Assembly (NCBI GenBank): GCA_032027085.1
Contig: JAVSMS010000001.1
Coordinates: 3,369,126-3,433,125, forward strand
Source: Pseudorhodoplanes sp.
GTDB lineage: Bacteria > Pseudomonadota > Alphaproteobacteria > Rhizobiales > Xanthobacteraceae
DNA length: 64,000 nucleotides
Reading direction: 5' to 3'
The stretch's first letter is position 1. The number at the start of each line of letters is the position of its first letter. The position numbers and the translations under genes are program-made. The notes beneath the pieces were generated by a model that did no database searches, was not told where the DNA came from, and worked only from the letters and a program-made list of their open reading frames with translations. Shown in pieces: positions 27,297-35,684 of this stretch.

Positions 27297-29471
27297 ATGC
27301 TCGTTAATGATCGCGGATATTCGATCTCGGAATCGGTGATGGTTATGAGCGTGGCGTCTATTGGTGGAAGCGGCAATGACAGGCCGGCTGAGAACTATCT
27401 CGATCTGAGCGCGCTCGGTCGCGATCTGTGGCGGAAGAAAAAGTGGATTCTCATCCCCACGCTGATCGCTGCAATCTGCGCAATTATTTACGTCAACGTC
27501 GCGACGCCTATTTATCGGTCGGAGGCGCGGCTTCTGGTTGTCGGCAAGGAAAATATCTTCCTTCGTCCTGACGCAGAGAAGAGCACCTCCGTTGATCGCA
27601 CCGACGTGGATCCGGAAGCCGTCACCAGTCAGGCGCAGATCCTGATGTCGCGCGACCTGGCTCTTCGCGTCATCAAGGACCTCAGGCTAGGTGACTTGCC
27701 CGAGTTCGATCCGGTCCTGCGCGGTGTGTCGTTGCCAGGAACGATCCTGTCCCTGTTCGGTCTCGGGCGGGACACGCTCAAGCTGTCGCCCGAAGACCGG
27801 GTGTTGGCCAATTACTATGAGCGGCTGAGCGTGCTGCCAATCGACAAGTCGCGCGTGATCCAGGTTGAGTTTCAGTCTCGCGATCCCCAACTCGCAGCGC
27901 GTGTAACCAATGCCATTGTCGACACTTACTTCACCATGCAGCGGGCTGCCAAACTGGAACAGACCCGCGATGCCGGTCAGTGGCTACTGACCGAAATCGA
28001 GAAGCTCAGGCCAAAAGTCGCGGAAGCCGAGGCAGCCGTCGAAGACTTCCGCGCGAAAGCCAATCTGTTTGCCGGACCAAACAGTTCCAATTTGCAGCAG
28101 CAGCAACTGGCCGAACTGACCAGTCAGATCTCCTCGGCCCGCGCAAACAAGGCCGATCTCGAAGCCAAAGCGAAATTGATCAGCGATTTGCTGAAATCCG
28201 GTAGGCCGGTCGATTCGGCGGAAATCGTCAATTCCGATCTGCTCAAACGGCTTGTCGAGCAGCGCATCACGTTACGGTCCCAGCTGGCCGAGCAATCCAC
28301 GACGTTGCTTGAACGTCATCCACGCATTCAGGAGCTACGCGCGCAGATCAACGCAATGGATGCGCAAATCCGCGGAGAGCTGGAGCGTCAGGTTAGGGCC
28401 TTCGAGACCGATGCGCGCATCGCCGGCGCCCGGGTCGAGACGCTGACCGCCACGATGGACCGATTGAAAAAGCAGGTCGCGGCCTCAAGCGGCCAGGACG
28501 TACAATTGCGCGCCCTAGAGCGGGAAGCCAAGACGCAGCGCGATCTGCTGGAGTCCTACCTCGCGAAATATCGCGAAGCCTCCGCGCGTGACAGTCTTGA
28601 TGCCGTGCCGGCAGATGCGCGGGTAATCTCGCGCGCCACAGTCACCAACAACCCAATCTTCCCGAAGAAGATCCCGATCGTGTTGATCACGACCCTCGCG
28701 ACTGCGTTCGTCTCGTCGGCGCTGGTGATTGCCGGCTCTCTTCTCGGAGAAGGCGCGCCTGCACCCGCACGCGAGCAAGGTCCGGGGCGGATGCCGGGCC
28801 TCGCGTCGCGCTTCGCTTTCTTCCTCCGCAAAAAACCGGCTGTGGCGTCCAATGCCGCGCAGTCTGAGCAAAAGCCGGCGGCTATCGACGATCTGGTACG
28901 GGCTCTGCGGCAACTCGGCGAGGCCGGACGGCGCGTCACGGTTGTCGGCGCCGCGCGCAATGTGGGTACGACCTATACGGCGCTCGGGCTCGCGCGCGGT
29001 CTTGCCGGCCAAGGTGGCCGCGTGGTTCTGGTGGATCTGGCCTTCAGCGCGCCCAATCTGGCCGTGATTTCCACCAATCCGGATGCGCCGGGATTTGCCG
29101 AACTGGTCTGTGGCACCGCCACGTTTGGGCAGATCGTCACCCGTGACAAGTTCTCGCGGGTTCACCTCGTCGCGACAGGGCGGATAGCGGGTGAGGGGAC
29201 TGCGATTGTGTCGTCGCCGCGGCTGGTCATGGCGCTGGAAGCTTTGGCGCGGACTTATGATCACGTCGTGATCGATGCCGGCGCCGTACCGGAAATGACC
29301 GTCGAACCTTTTGCCCGCATCGCACCGCGGGCCGTACTGGTCGCAACCGACCTCGCGCATCCCTCGACGCAGGCCGCCCGTGAACGGCTGATCGCCGCCG
29401 GCTTCACTGATGTCACCCTGTTCCTGGGGTCGCCGCGGCCCGCCATGCAGCCGCGTCCGGCTGCGGCTTGA
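27297..29471 (+). CDS. polysaccharide co-polymerase with degenerate tyrosine-kinase-like domain (Wzc/ExoP/GumC family)
   Basis: A 724-residue inner membrane protein. The Wzz domain starts near YLDLSALGRDLWRKKKW with a transmembrane helix, followed by a long coiled-coil periplasmic part (about residues 200-430, e.g. QQQQLAELTSQISSARANKA) and a second helix near IPIVLITTLATAFVSSALVI. The C-terminal P-loop-like domain (about 535-710) begins VTVVGAARNVGTTYTALGLA. The Walker A lysine is missing (NVGTT instead of GxGKT/S), the A' motif reads VVLVDLAFSAP without the second Asp, and there is no tyrosine-rich tail. It can set chain length and bridge to the export protein but is unlikely to be an active kinase (inference). 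In-frame ATGs near residues 15 and 17 are alternative starts. Confidence 0.88.
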   Translation: MLVNDRGYSISESVMVMSVASIGGSGNDRPAENYLDLSALGRDLWRKKKWILIPTLIAAICAIIYVNVATPIYRSEARLLVVGKENIFLRPDAEKSTSVDRTDVDPEAVTSQAQILMSRDLALRVIKDLRLGDLPEFDPVLRGVSLPGTILSLFGLGRDTLKLSPEDRVLANYYERLSVLPIDKSRVIQVEFQSRDPQLAARVTNAIVDTYFTMQRAAKLEQTRDAGQWLLTEIEKLRPKVAEAEAAVEDFRAKANLFAGPNSSNLQQQQLAELTSQISSARANKADLEAKAKLISDLLKSGRPVDSAEIVNSDLLKRLVEQRITLRSQLAEQSTTLLERHPRIQELRAQINAMDAQIRGELERQVRAFETDARIAGARVETLTATMDRLKKQVAASSGQDVQLRALEREAKTQRDLLESYLAKYREASARDSLDAVPADARVISRATVTNNPIFPKKIPIVLITTLATAFVSSALVIAGSLLGEGAPAPAREQGPGRMPGLASRFAFFLRKKPAVASNAAQSEQKPAAIDDLVRALRQLGEAGRRVTVVGAARNVGTTYTALGLARGLAGQGGRVVLVDLAFSAPNLAVISTNPDAPGFAELVCGTATFGQIVTRDKFSRVHLVATGRIAGEGTAIVSSPRLVMALEALARTYDHVVIDAGAVPEMTVEPFARIAPRAVLVATDLAHPSTQAARERLIAAGFTDVTLFLGSPRPAMQPRPAAA

Positions 29472-29475
29472 CGCG

Positions 29476-30714
29476 TCAGGCTTGCGAAGGGAAGCCGTTA
29501 CCGCCCTTGAGTCGGTTCAGAGTCGACCGCACGGAGGAAGCAATACGCCACAGTATGGGACTTCGCTTGATCGTGCTCTTCAACCACAACAGCGTTCGCA
29601 ATGGCAGAACCAGCGCGCGCCCGCGGGCCGACAGCGGCAGAATGCTGTCGAAGATCGGCTCGAATTCCTTGCAGAAGACGGTCTTATAAGTCGCTTCGCC
29701 GGGGCCGATGTCGAAACTCTCAAATCCGCGATCGGCGCAGCCGCTGACTACATACTGCAGCAGGATGAGCCCCGGACTTTGCCGGGAATGGTCGCTGGCC
29801 GTATGCGAGGCGAACATCAAGCTGAAGCGATGGCCATCATGGATTCCGGAAAAAAGCGCCAGCATTTCTCCATCGCCTTCCAGCGCATGCAGCTCGATGA
29901 CCGGCTCACCCTCGGCAAGGCCGGCGAGGCACGCAGCGCGCACGAAAGACTGGACGCCCGGCTCCGCGAACACGTTCTCAAGACCAAGTGCTGTCAGCTT
30001 TGATGCTTTCTGCACGAAGAAGGCTGCGAGTAGCCGCTCGGTATCTTCGGTGCTCGTTGCCTTGATGTATCGATATCCCGGTAGCTTGGCGAGTTTCCGC
30101 TCCCGGTTGCGCAGGCGGCCGCGCATGGACGAAGAAATCTCGCGCGCGATGACCTGGGTCCCGGGCAGGCCAAGCCGCATGATGAAATTGTCTTCGGTCC
30201 CCCTCTGTCGCGCGAGCAGGGCAAAAGGATTGGGCAAACCGCGCCAGGTTTCGGGCTGGTTTGACAGCAGCAGAAGATCCAGATCGGGCGCCTGTCTGGC
30301 GAATTCAACCAGGACGGCTTGCATGTCTCCGGCGGTCAGGTTGCGCGCGGCATCCGAACGCCAGAGCATGAGATTGAGGGCGGCATGCTTGCCGCCGAAG
30401 ACGGAGGCCACAGTCAGCGGACCCCACGTGGTGCGTAGCAATGGCCACAGAAACAGCGGTTCCCCTCGCTGGTCGAAGCCGACCACGATACGCGGCTTCT
30501 GCCCGGCGGGGCCGCTGACATGCTCGTGCCAGAGGCGCACCCAGTCATTGCGCTGATAGGGAGAATAGACGCTGTCACCGGTTTCGAGCTTTTGCCAGTG
30601 GCGAGCGGCCTCACCGAGGTCCTGAAAGACCTCGATCCGGGCTGGTCGAAGTTCCGCCGCGGAGCCAGGCATATGGACCTGCTCAAGAGGCATAGATCGA
30701 ATGGCGACGTTCAT
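29476..30714 (-). CDS. GNAT/FemAB-like acetyltransferase of the CelD (BcsL) family
   Basis: A 412-residue protein with the bipartite GNAT arrangement of CelD/BcsL-like proteins. The start at 30714 (MNVAIRSMPLEQVHM) is chosen because the longer frame overlaps the leader of the divergent deacetylase gene. Key regions are SPYQRNDWVRLWHEHV, VVGFDQRGEPLFLWPLL, the acetyltransferase core FAEPGVQSFVRAACLAGLAEGEPVIELHALEGDGEMLALFSGI, and DHSRQSPGLILLQYVVSGCADRGFESFDIGPGEATYKT. Members modify cellulose or other polysaccharides, or act as peptidyl transferases. Converges with the co-polymerase gene (4-base gap). It probably acylates the polymer (inference). Confidence 0.78.
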   Translation of the reverse strand: MNVAIRSMPLEQVHMPGSAAELRPARIEVFQDLGEAARHWQKLETGDSVYSPYQRNDWVRLWHEHVSGPAGQKPRIVVGFDQRGEPLFLWPLLRTTWGPLTVASVFGGKHAALNLMLWRSDAARNLTAGDMQAVLVEFARQAPDLDLLLLSNQPETWRGLPNPFALLARQRGTEDNFIMRLGLPGTQVIAREISSSMRGRLRNRERKLAKLPGYRYIKATSTEDTERLLAAFFVQKASKLTALGLENVFAEPGVQSFVRAACLAGLAEGEPVIELHALEGDGEMLALFSGIHDGHRFSLMFASHTASDHSRQSPGLILLQYVVSGCADRGFESFDIGPGEATYKTVFCKEFEPIFDSILPLSARGRALVLPLRTLLWLKSTIKRSPILWRIASSVRSTLNRLKGGNGFPSQA

Positions 30715-30802
30715 GCGGGCCGGTCCGCTCCCTTGCGGGGCAAGCTGGCAAAGAAATCTCAATAAAGCGTTGGCAAGATGCTGCAGAACGTCGAGGAATT
30801 CC

Positions 30803-31861
30803 GTGTCCGGACTGAAAAAATCCATCATCCGCGCTGGCCTGGAAACGCTGTATTTCAGCGGGGCCCATTGGGCCCTGCGCCCCTTTGTACGCGGCGTCGG
30901 CGTCATTCTGACGCTGCATCATGTTCGCCCGCCGCGGCTCGACAGATTTCAGCCCAACCGGCTCCTCGAGGTGACGCCGGCCTTCTTCTCCGACGTCGTG
31001 AAAAACCTGCGACGTTCGAAGATCGATATCGTATCGCTCGATGAAATGCACCGGCGGATGACAGAAGGTAATTTCCGCCGCCGCTTCGTCTGCCTGACAT
31101 TCGACGACGGCTATCGCGACGTCCTGCAATGGGCCTATCCCATTTTACGAAAACACGAGGCGCCGTTCGCGCTCTATATTCCGACAAGCTTTCCGGACCG
31201 CATCGGCGAAATGTGGTGGCTGGCGCTTGAGAAGGTGATCGCCGGTAATACGCGGGTCGGTCTGTGGATGAACGGCATTGAAAAGAGATTCGATTGCAGA
31301 ACAGCGGAGGAGAAACGCGTTCTGTTCGAGCATCTCTATTGGTGGCTACGCAGCCATGACACCGAGGATGAGATGCGTCACATCGTGCGCGATCTCTGCG
31401 CGCGCTATGGTGTCGATATGAAAACGCTTTGCGCAGAATTGTGCATGACTTGGGAAGATCTGGCGGAACTCGCAAAGGACCCGCTCTGCACCATCGGCGC
31501 GCATACTGTGAACCACGTCATGCTGAAGAAGGTCTCGGAGGCGGCGGCGCGATCCGAAATGGAGATGAGCCGCTCGGTCATCGAAGCCGCGATCGGGGTG
31601 CGGCCCGAACATCTTTCATATCCGGTCGGCGATGCCAGCGCCGCCGGACCGCGCGAATATCGGATAGCTGCGGAACTCGGCTTCAAGACCGCGGTGACCA
31701 CAAAACCCGGCGTGCTCTTTCCCGCGCACCGTGAGCATCTGACGGCGCTGCCGCGCATTTCGCTTAACGGCGAGTACCAGCAGTTGCGCTATGTGAAGGT
31801 GCTGATGTCGGGGGCCGCCACCGCGATGTGGAACGGGTTCCGCCGCGCGGAAGCGGCCTGA
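30803..31861 (+). CDS. polysaccharide deacetylase (NodB homology, CE4)
   Basis: A 352-residue protein. The GTG at 30803 (MSGLKKSIIRAGLETLYFSG) with GAGGA upstream is preferred over an ATG at 30701 that lies inside the divergent neighbour. NodB motif 1 is FVCLTFDDGYRDVLQWA (the TFDDGY Asp pair) and motif 2 is IGAHTVNHVML (H-x4-H metal ligands). Motif 3 is probably LSYPVGDASAAG. The long insert between motifs 1 and 2 (WWLALEKVIAGNTRVG...) is usual in this subgroup. It removes acetyl groups from N-acetylated sugars, here probably from the exopolysaccharide. No signal peptide is clear. Confidence 0.87.
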   Translation: MSGLKKSIIRAGLETLYFSGAHWALRPFVRGVGVILTLHHVRPPRLDRFQPNRLLEVTPAFFSDVVKNLRRSKIDIVSLDEMHRRMTEGNFRRRFVCLTFDDGYRDVLQWAYPILRKHEAPFALYIPTSFPDRIGEMWWLALEKVIAGNTRVGLWMNGIEKRFDCRTAEEKRVLFEHLYWWLRSHDTEDEMRHIVRDLCARYGVDMKTLCAELCMTWEDLAELAKDPLCTIGAHTVNHVMLKKVSEAAARSEMEMSRSVIEAAIGVRPEHLSYPVGDASAAGPREYRIAAELGFKTAVTTKPGVLFPAHREHLTALPRISLNGEYQQLRYVKVLMSGAATAMWNGFRRAEAA

Positions 31862-32074
31862 TCAGGTCCCGGTCGAGGGGCGCGACATCCAGCTCACGAT
31901 CGGCATCGCCGGCAAGACCCAGCCCAGGCCGGCCACCACATAAAACAGCCATGCCGCCAGACTGTTGTTGGACGCAAAGGCGAATTGCGCCACCGCCATG
32001 GCCAGGAGCGCCCAGACCGTGACCAGGGCCAGCAGTGCAAAGCCGCCGATAAGTTTGCGAATCCGCATGGACAT
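31862..32074 (-). CDS. DUF2842 small membrane protein
   Basis: A 70-residue protein with a basic start (MSMRIRKLIGG) and two hydrophobic helices, ending in MPIVSWMSRPSTGT. This length and pattern are those of the alphaproteobacterial DUF2842 family, whose function is unknown. It is divergent from ctaA and overlaps nothing, with its stop directly after the deacetylase gene. Confidence 0.82.
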   Translation of the reverse strand: MSMRIRKLIGGFALLALVTVWALLAMAVAQFAFASNNSLAAWLFYVVAGLGWVLPAMPIVSWMSRPSTGT

Positions 32075-32130
32075 GGCTGGCAGAGCGGGTGATGACGAAC
32101 CAAAATTGACGGTCTATATGTCTGATCCGC

Positions 32131-33225
32131 ATGGCAAATACAAATTCACTACCGGCTGAAAAATCGCCGTTCCACCGTCGCGCCATTAGCATCTGGCTGG
32201 TTGTGGTGGCGGCTTTGGTCGTCGCGACCCTGCTTGTGGGCGGGGCCACCCGCCTCACCGAATCCGGCCTGTCGATCACCGAATGGAAGCCGGTGACGGG
32301 CGTCTTTCCGCCTTTGTCGGAAACGCATTGGCAGGCCGAATTCGACAAATACAAGACCATTCCACAATACCGCGAAATCAACCGCGGCATGACGCTCTCG
32401 GAATTCAAGACCATTTTCTGGTGGGAATGGGCGCACCGGCTGCTTGGCCGTGCCATTGGCGCAGTGTTCCTGCTGCCGTTCTTGTTTTTCCTCTGGCGCG
32501 GCTTTGTCGGGCGCGGGCTCCGCTGGCAGCTCTGGACCTTGTTCGGACTTGGCGCGGTCCAGGGAGCCGTAGGCTGGTGGATGGTGTATTCCGGCCTCAG
32601 CGACCGGGTCAGCGTGTCGCAATATCGTCTGGCATTTCACATGACGCTCGCTTGCGTGATCTATGCCGCAATCGTTTGGACGTTGCGCGGACTGGCGCCA
32701 CACAAGGTCGTGCAGGCGCCCGCGCGTATCAAGCTGGCCGCGGCCGTTTTGGCTTTGCTCGTGCTCCTGCAGATTTATGTAGGTGCGCTGGTCGCCGGGC
32801 TCGATGCCGGGCTGGTCTACAATACCTGGCCGCTGATCGATGGCGCGCTGGTGCCGGCCGCGGATCGACTCTGGTTCTTCACGCCGGCATGGCGGAATAT
32901 CTTTGAGAATGATCTGATGGTGCAGTTTCTGCACCGCATAATCGCTTATTTTCTTTGGGCCTTAGCGCTGCTGCATGCGGTCGACGTGATGCGCACGCTA
33001 CGGCATGGACCGGCTGTGACAACCGCGATCTGGCTGGCAATAGCGGTAACATTGCAGGCTGCGATCGGCATTGCGACCTTGCTGCATCAAGTGCCAATTT
33101 CGCTGGCGTTACTACACCAAGGCGCGGCGATCGTCATTCTGACGATCGCCGTCGTGCATGCCGAAAGCCTGGCGCGGCGAGCCCGAGCCGAAACCATGGA
33201 CACCACGCCGGCGCTGGCGAGCTAG
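32131..33225 (+). CDS. ctaA: heme A synthase (CtaA, COX15 type)
   Basis: A 364-residue, eight-helix inner membrane enzyme that oxidises heme O to heme A for aa3-type cytochrome oxidase. Family marks are [41 protein letters not shown] with a heme-ligand His, a [13 protein letters not shown] helix, and [18 protein letters not shown] and [17 protein letters not shown] with the second-half histidines. It matches the type 2 (COX15-like) group of alphaproteobacteria. Converges with metY, one base between stops. Confidence 0.96.
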   Translation: MANTNSLPAEKSPFHRRAISIWLVVVAALVVATLLVGGATRLTESGLSITEWKPVTGVFPPLSETHWQAEFDKYKTIPQYREINRGMTLSEFKTIFWWEWAHRLLGRAIGAVFLLPFLFFLWRGFVGRGLRWQLWTLFGLGAVQGAVGWWMVYSGLSDRVSVSQYRLAFHMTLACVIYAAIVWTLRGLAPHKVVQAPARIKLAAAVLALLVLLQIYVGALVAGLDAGLVYNTWPLIDGALVPAADRLWFFTPAWRNIFENDLMVQFLHRIIAYFLWALALLHAVDVMRTLRHGPAVTTAIWLAIAVTLQAAIGIATLLHQVPISLALLHQGAAIVILTIAVVHAESLARRARAETMDTTPALAS

Positions 33226-33226
33226 T

Positions 33227-34507
33227 TCAGCTTGCCAGCGCTTGCGCAAGATCGGCGATGATGTCGTCCTTGTCCTCGATGCCGATAGACAGGCGCACAA
33301 CATCGGGACCGGCGCCGGCCTGCACCTTCTGGACGTCCGACAATTGGCGGTGCGTGGTCGAAGCCGGGTGAATGATCAGCGAGCGCGTGTCGCCGATATT
33401 GGCGAGATGCGAGAAGAGCTGCACATTCGAAACCAGCTTCACGCCGGCCTCATAGCCTCCCTTGAGTCCGAACGTGAAAACGGCGCCTGCGCCTTTCGGA
33501 ACGTATTTCTTCGCCAAGTTGGCATAACGGTCGCCCGCAAGCCCAGGATAGCTCACCCACGCCACTTCCTTATGGGCTGCCAGCCATTCTGCGACCGCCT
33601 TGGCATTGTCGCAGTGCTTCTGCATGCGCAGCGGCAATGTCTCGATGCCGGTCAGGATCAGGAACGCGTTGAACGGCGACAAGGCGGCACCGATGTCGCG
33701 CAGGCCGAGAACGCGGCACGCAATCGCGAAGGCGAAATTGCCGAAAGTCTCGTGCAGCACGATGCCCTGATATTCCGGACGCGGCTCCGACAGCATCGGA
33801 TAGCGCCCCTCGCGCGACCAGTTGAATGTGCCGCCGTCGACGATCATGCCGCCGATGGAATTGCCATGTCCGCCAAGAAACTTCGTCAGCGAGTGGACGA
33901 CGATATCGGCACCGTGCTCGATTGGACGGCAGAGATAGGGCGTAGCCAGTGTGTTGTCGACAATCAGCGGTACACCGGCGCGTTTGGCGATTGCGGAGAC
34001 CGCTTCGATATCGGTGATGACGCCACCCGGATTGGCGATGGACTCGACGAACATGGCTTTGGTCTTGGGCGTAACCGCTCGTTCGAACGTGCTGATGTCG
34101 TCGGGATCGGCCCAGACCACGTTCCATCCAAAGTTCTTGAATGCATGGTTGAACTGGTTGATCGAGCCGCCATAGAGCTTCTTGGAGGCGACGAACTCAT
34201 CGCCCGGCCGCATCAGCGCATGCATGACCAGCACCTGCGCAGCATGACCGGATGCGACCGCAAGGCCGGCGGTGCCGCCTTCGAGCGCCGCAACGCGCTC
34301 TTCCAGAACGGCCGTCGTCGGATTTCCGATGCGGGTGTAAATGTTGCCGAAGGTCTGCAGGCCGAACAGCGAGGCCGCATGATCGACGTCATCAAAGACA
34401 AAGGAGGTGGTCTGGTAAATCGGTGTCGCCCGCGCGCCGGTGGTCGGATCGGGCTGCGCCCCGGCATGAATGGCGAGTGTGGAAAAGCCAGGCGTGCGTT
34501 CTTTCAT
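33227..34507 (-). CDS. metY: O-acetylhomoserine sulfhydrylase/aminocarboxypropyltransferase
   Basis: A 426-residue PLP enzyme of the Cys/Met metabolism family that makes homocysteine from O-acetylhomoserine and sulfide. Marks are the N-terminal FSTLAIHAGAQPDPTTGARATPIYQTTSFVF, YTRIGNPTTAVLEERVAALEGG, and IVVHSLTKFLGGHGNSIGGM containing the PLP lysine. Length about 430 and the YGGSINQFNHAFK segment favour MetY over MetB/MetZ. An 8-9-bp hairpin is present in its leader. No SAM-II riboswitch was recognised although such elements are common in front of metY in this group. Confidence 0.95.
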   Translation of the reverse strand: MKERTPGFSTLAIHAGAQPDPTTGARATPIYQTTSFVFDDVDHAASLFGLQTFGNIYTRIGNPTTAVLEERVAALEGGTAGLAVASGHAAQVLVMHALMRPGDEFVASKKLYGGSINQFNHAFKNFGWNVVWADPDDISTFERAVTPKTKAMFVESIANPGGVITDIEAVSAIAKRAGVPLIVDNTLATPYLCRPIEHGADIVVHSLTKFLGGHGNSIGGMIVDGGTFNWSREGRYPMLSEPRPEYQGIVLHETFGNFAFAIACRVLGLRDIGAALSPFNAFLILTGIETLPLRMQKHCDNAKAVAEWLAAHKEVAWVSYPGLAGDRYANLAKKYVPKGAGAVFTFGLKGGYEAGVKLVSNVQLFSHLANIGDTRSLIIHPASTTHRQLSDVQKVQAGAGPDVVRLSIGIEDKDDIIADLAQALAS

Positions 34508-34771
34508 GGGAAAAGCCTCAGCAATGGCGGGGCGGCGGGAAATTGGGTGCTGGTTTATCTAACCGGTTCGTTGGGTCAAGGCCTCGACGGAGCAAGATCA
34601 CTCCGTCGGCGTAGCGGCCAAGATCCGGAGGGCGAGAAGCGGCTGGCTATACCTAATTTTTTAGACCGAAACGCCGGAAGGCTTGTTGACGCCGCGCAAT
34701 ATCGGACAATTTCAGCAGGCTCTGCTTCAGCAAGGGTCAAAATCTGGAATGGACGTCTCCGCGCCCCCCGA

Positions 34772-35365
34772 TCAGATGCCGCTTTCCTTTTCTTTTTCAA
34801 GCGCGGCGCGCGTCGTGGCGTCGGTTGTGCCGCCGGCCATGGTCCTCCGGTCCAGCGACATGCGTTGCACGCCCTTTCCGAGCAAGGGCGCCCGTCGCGC
34901 CGACAATGTGCGTGAGTTCACGCCGATCCAGGAAATCTCGGATGAGAGCCGGCCATATTCGATCTTCGGGCAACGATTCATGACGACCTTCATGCCAGCC
35001 GCCTCTGCCTTCGCTGCCGCTTCGTCGTTGCGCACGCCAAGCTGCATCCAGATGACTTGCGGCTTGCGCTCCAGGTTAATCGCTTCCTCGACCACAGGCA
35101 GCGCGTGCTGCGACGCGCGAAAAATATCGACCATGTCGATCGGCTCGGGAATGTCGCTGAGCCGCGCATAAACCTTTTGCCCGAGAATCTCCTTGCCTTC
35201 CTGACCAGGGTTGACAGGGATCATCCGGTAGCCGCGTTCCAGCAGATATTTGAAAGCGAAATAGCTCGGCCGGTTTTCTTTCGGCGAAATTCCGACCATG
35301 GCGATTGTCTTCACCGTATTGAGGATGCCGCGGATATAGCTGTCGGAATACGTGTCGTGATTCAT
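34772..35365 (-). CDS. CoA-binding domain protein (YccU-like)
   Basis: A protein of about 197 residues from the ATG at 35365 (MNHDTYSDSYIRGIL; 35374 also possible). The CoA_binding_2 Rossmann domain covers residues 10-140: TIAMVGISPKENRPSYFAFKYL, VNPGQEGKEILGQKVYARLSDIP, IWMQLGVRNDEAAAKAEAAGM and VVMNRCPKIEYGRL. Members bind CoA-like nucleotides; a precise role is not known. The C-terminal 55 residues are low-complexity and charged, extra to the core. Located between metY and a small membrane protein, both on the same strand. Confidence 0.82.
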   Translation of the reverse strand: MNHDTYSDSYIRGILNTVKTIAMVGISPKENRPSYFAFKYLLERGYRMIPVNPGQEGKEILGQKVYARLSDIPEPIDMVDIFRASQHALPVVEEAINLERKPQVIWMQLGVRNDEAAAKAEAAGMKVVMNRCPKIEYGRLSSEISWIGVNSRTLSARRAPLLGKGVQRMSLDRRTMAGGTTDATTRAALEKEKESGI

Positions 35366-35441
35366 GATCGCCATATATAGGAGTCGAATTCGGCAGCGCC
35401 ACCGCTGCGGCGCTGCCATGCCCGTCAGTGATTGAAGAATC

Positions 35442-35684
35442 TTAGCCTTTTATGCCAAGAGCCATCATTGGTCCGATCGTTCCGATGCCGGCCACAACAG
35501 ACAAAGTTGTCGTGACGAGCGCATCGCCGATGCAAACCACGCCGCAACTGTAGTAGGTGAGCGTCAGCAATCCGGCCGACAGCAAGAGGCCCCACAGCGT
35601 TCCGTACGCGATCATGCGGAAAATCGGCCCGTTCGGTAACCGCACCGGCGTGTACAGCCTTTGTTTCAGAGCCCATGCGGCCAT
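35442..35684 (-). CDS. small membrane protein, function unknown
   Basis: An 80-residue protein (MAAWALKQRLYTP start) with two hydrophobic segments, MIAYGTLWGLLLSAGLLTL and ALVTTTLSVVAGIGTIGPMMA, separated by a loop with two cysteines (YYSCGVVCIG). The start at 35684 overlaps the stop of the upstream crotonase gene (TGATG), so they are probably coupled. A slightly longer start at 35699 exists. I do not recognise a named family. Confidence 0.65.
   Translation of the reverse strand: MAAWALKQRLYTPVRLPNGPIFRMIAYGTLWGLLLSAGLLTLTYYSCGVVCIGDALVTTTLSVVAGIGTIGPMMALGIKG

Noticed and set aside
34653-34733. Short minus-strand frame ending LSDIARRQQAFRRFGLKN
   Set aside because: It looks protein-like but has only a TTG start directly after a stop codon, no ribosome-binding site, and about 26 residues; chance cannot be excluded.
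34507-34771. SAM-II (metA-type) riboswitch before metY
   Set aside because: Searched by eye for the conserved GCTAAA-type and TGATTT-type segments near the start; none found. A model-based scan would be decisive.
33158-34915. 585-residue plus-strand ORF
   Set aside because: Antisense to metY; no domain and no start context.
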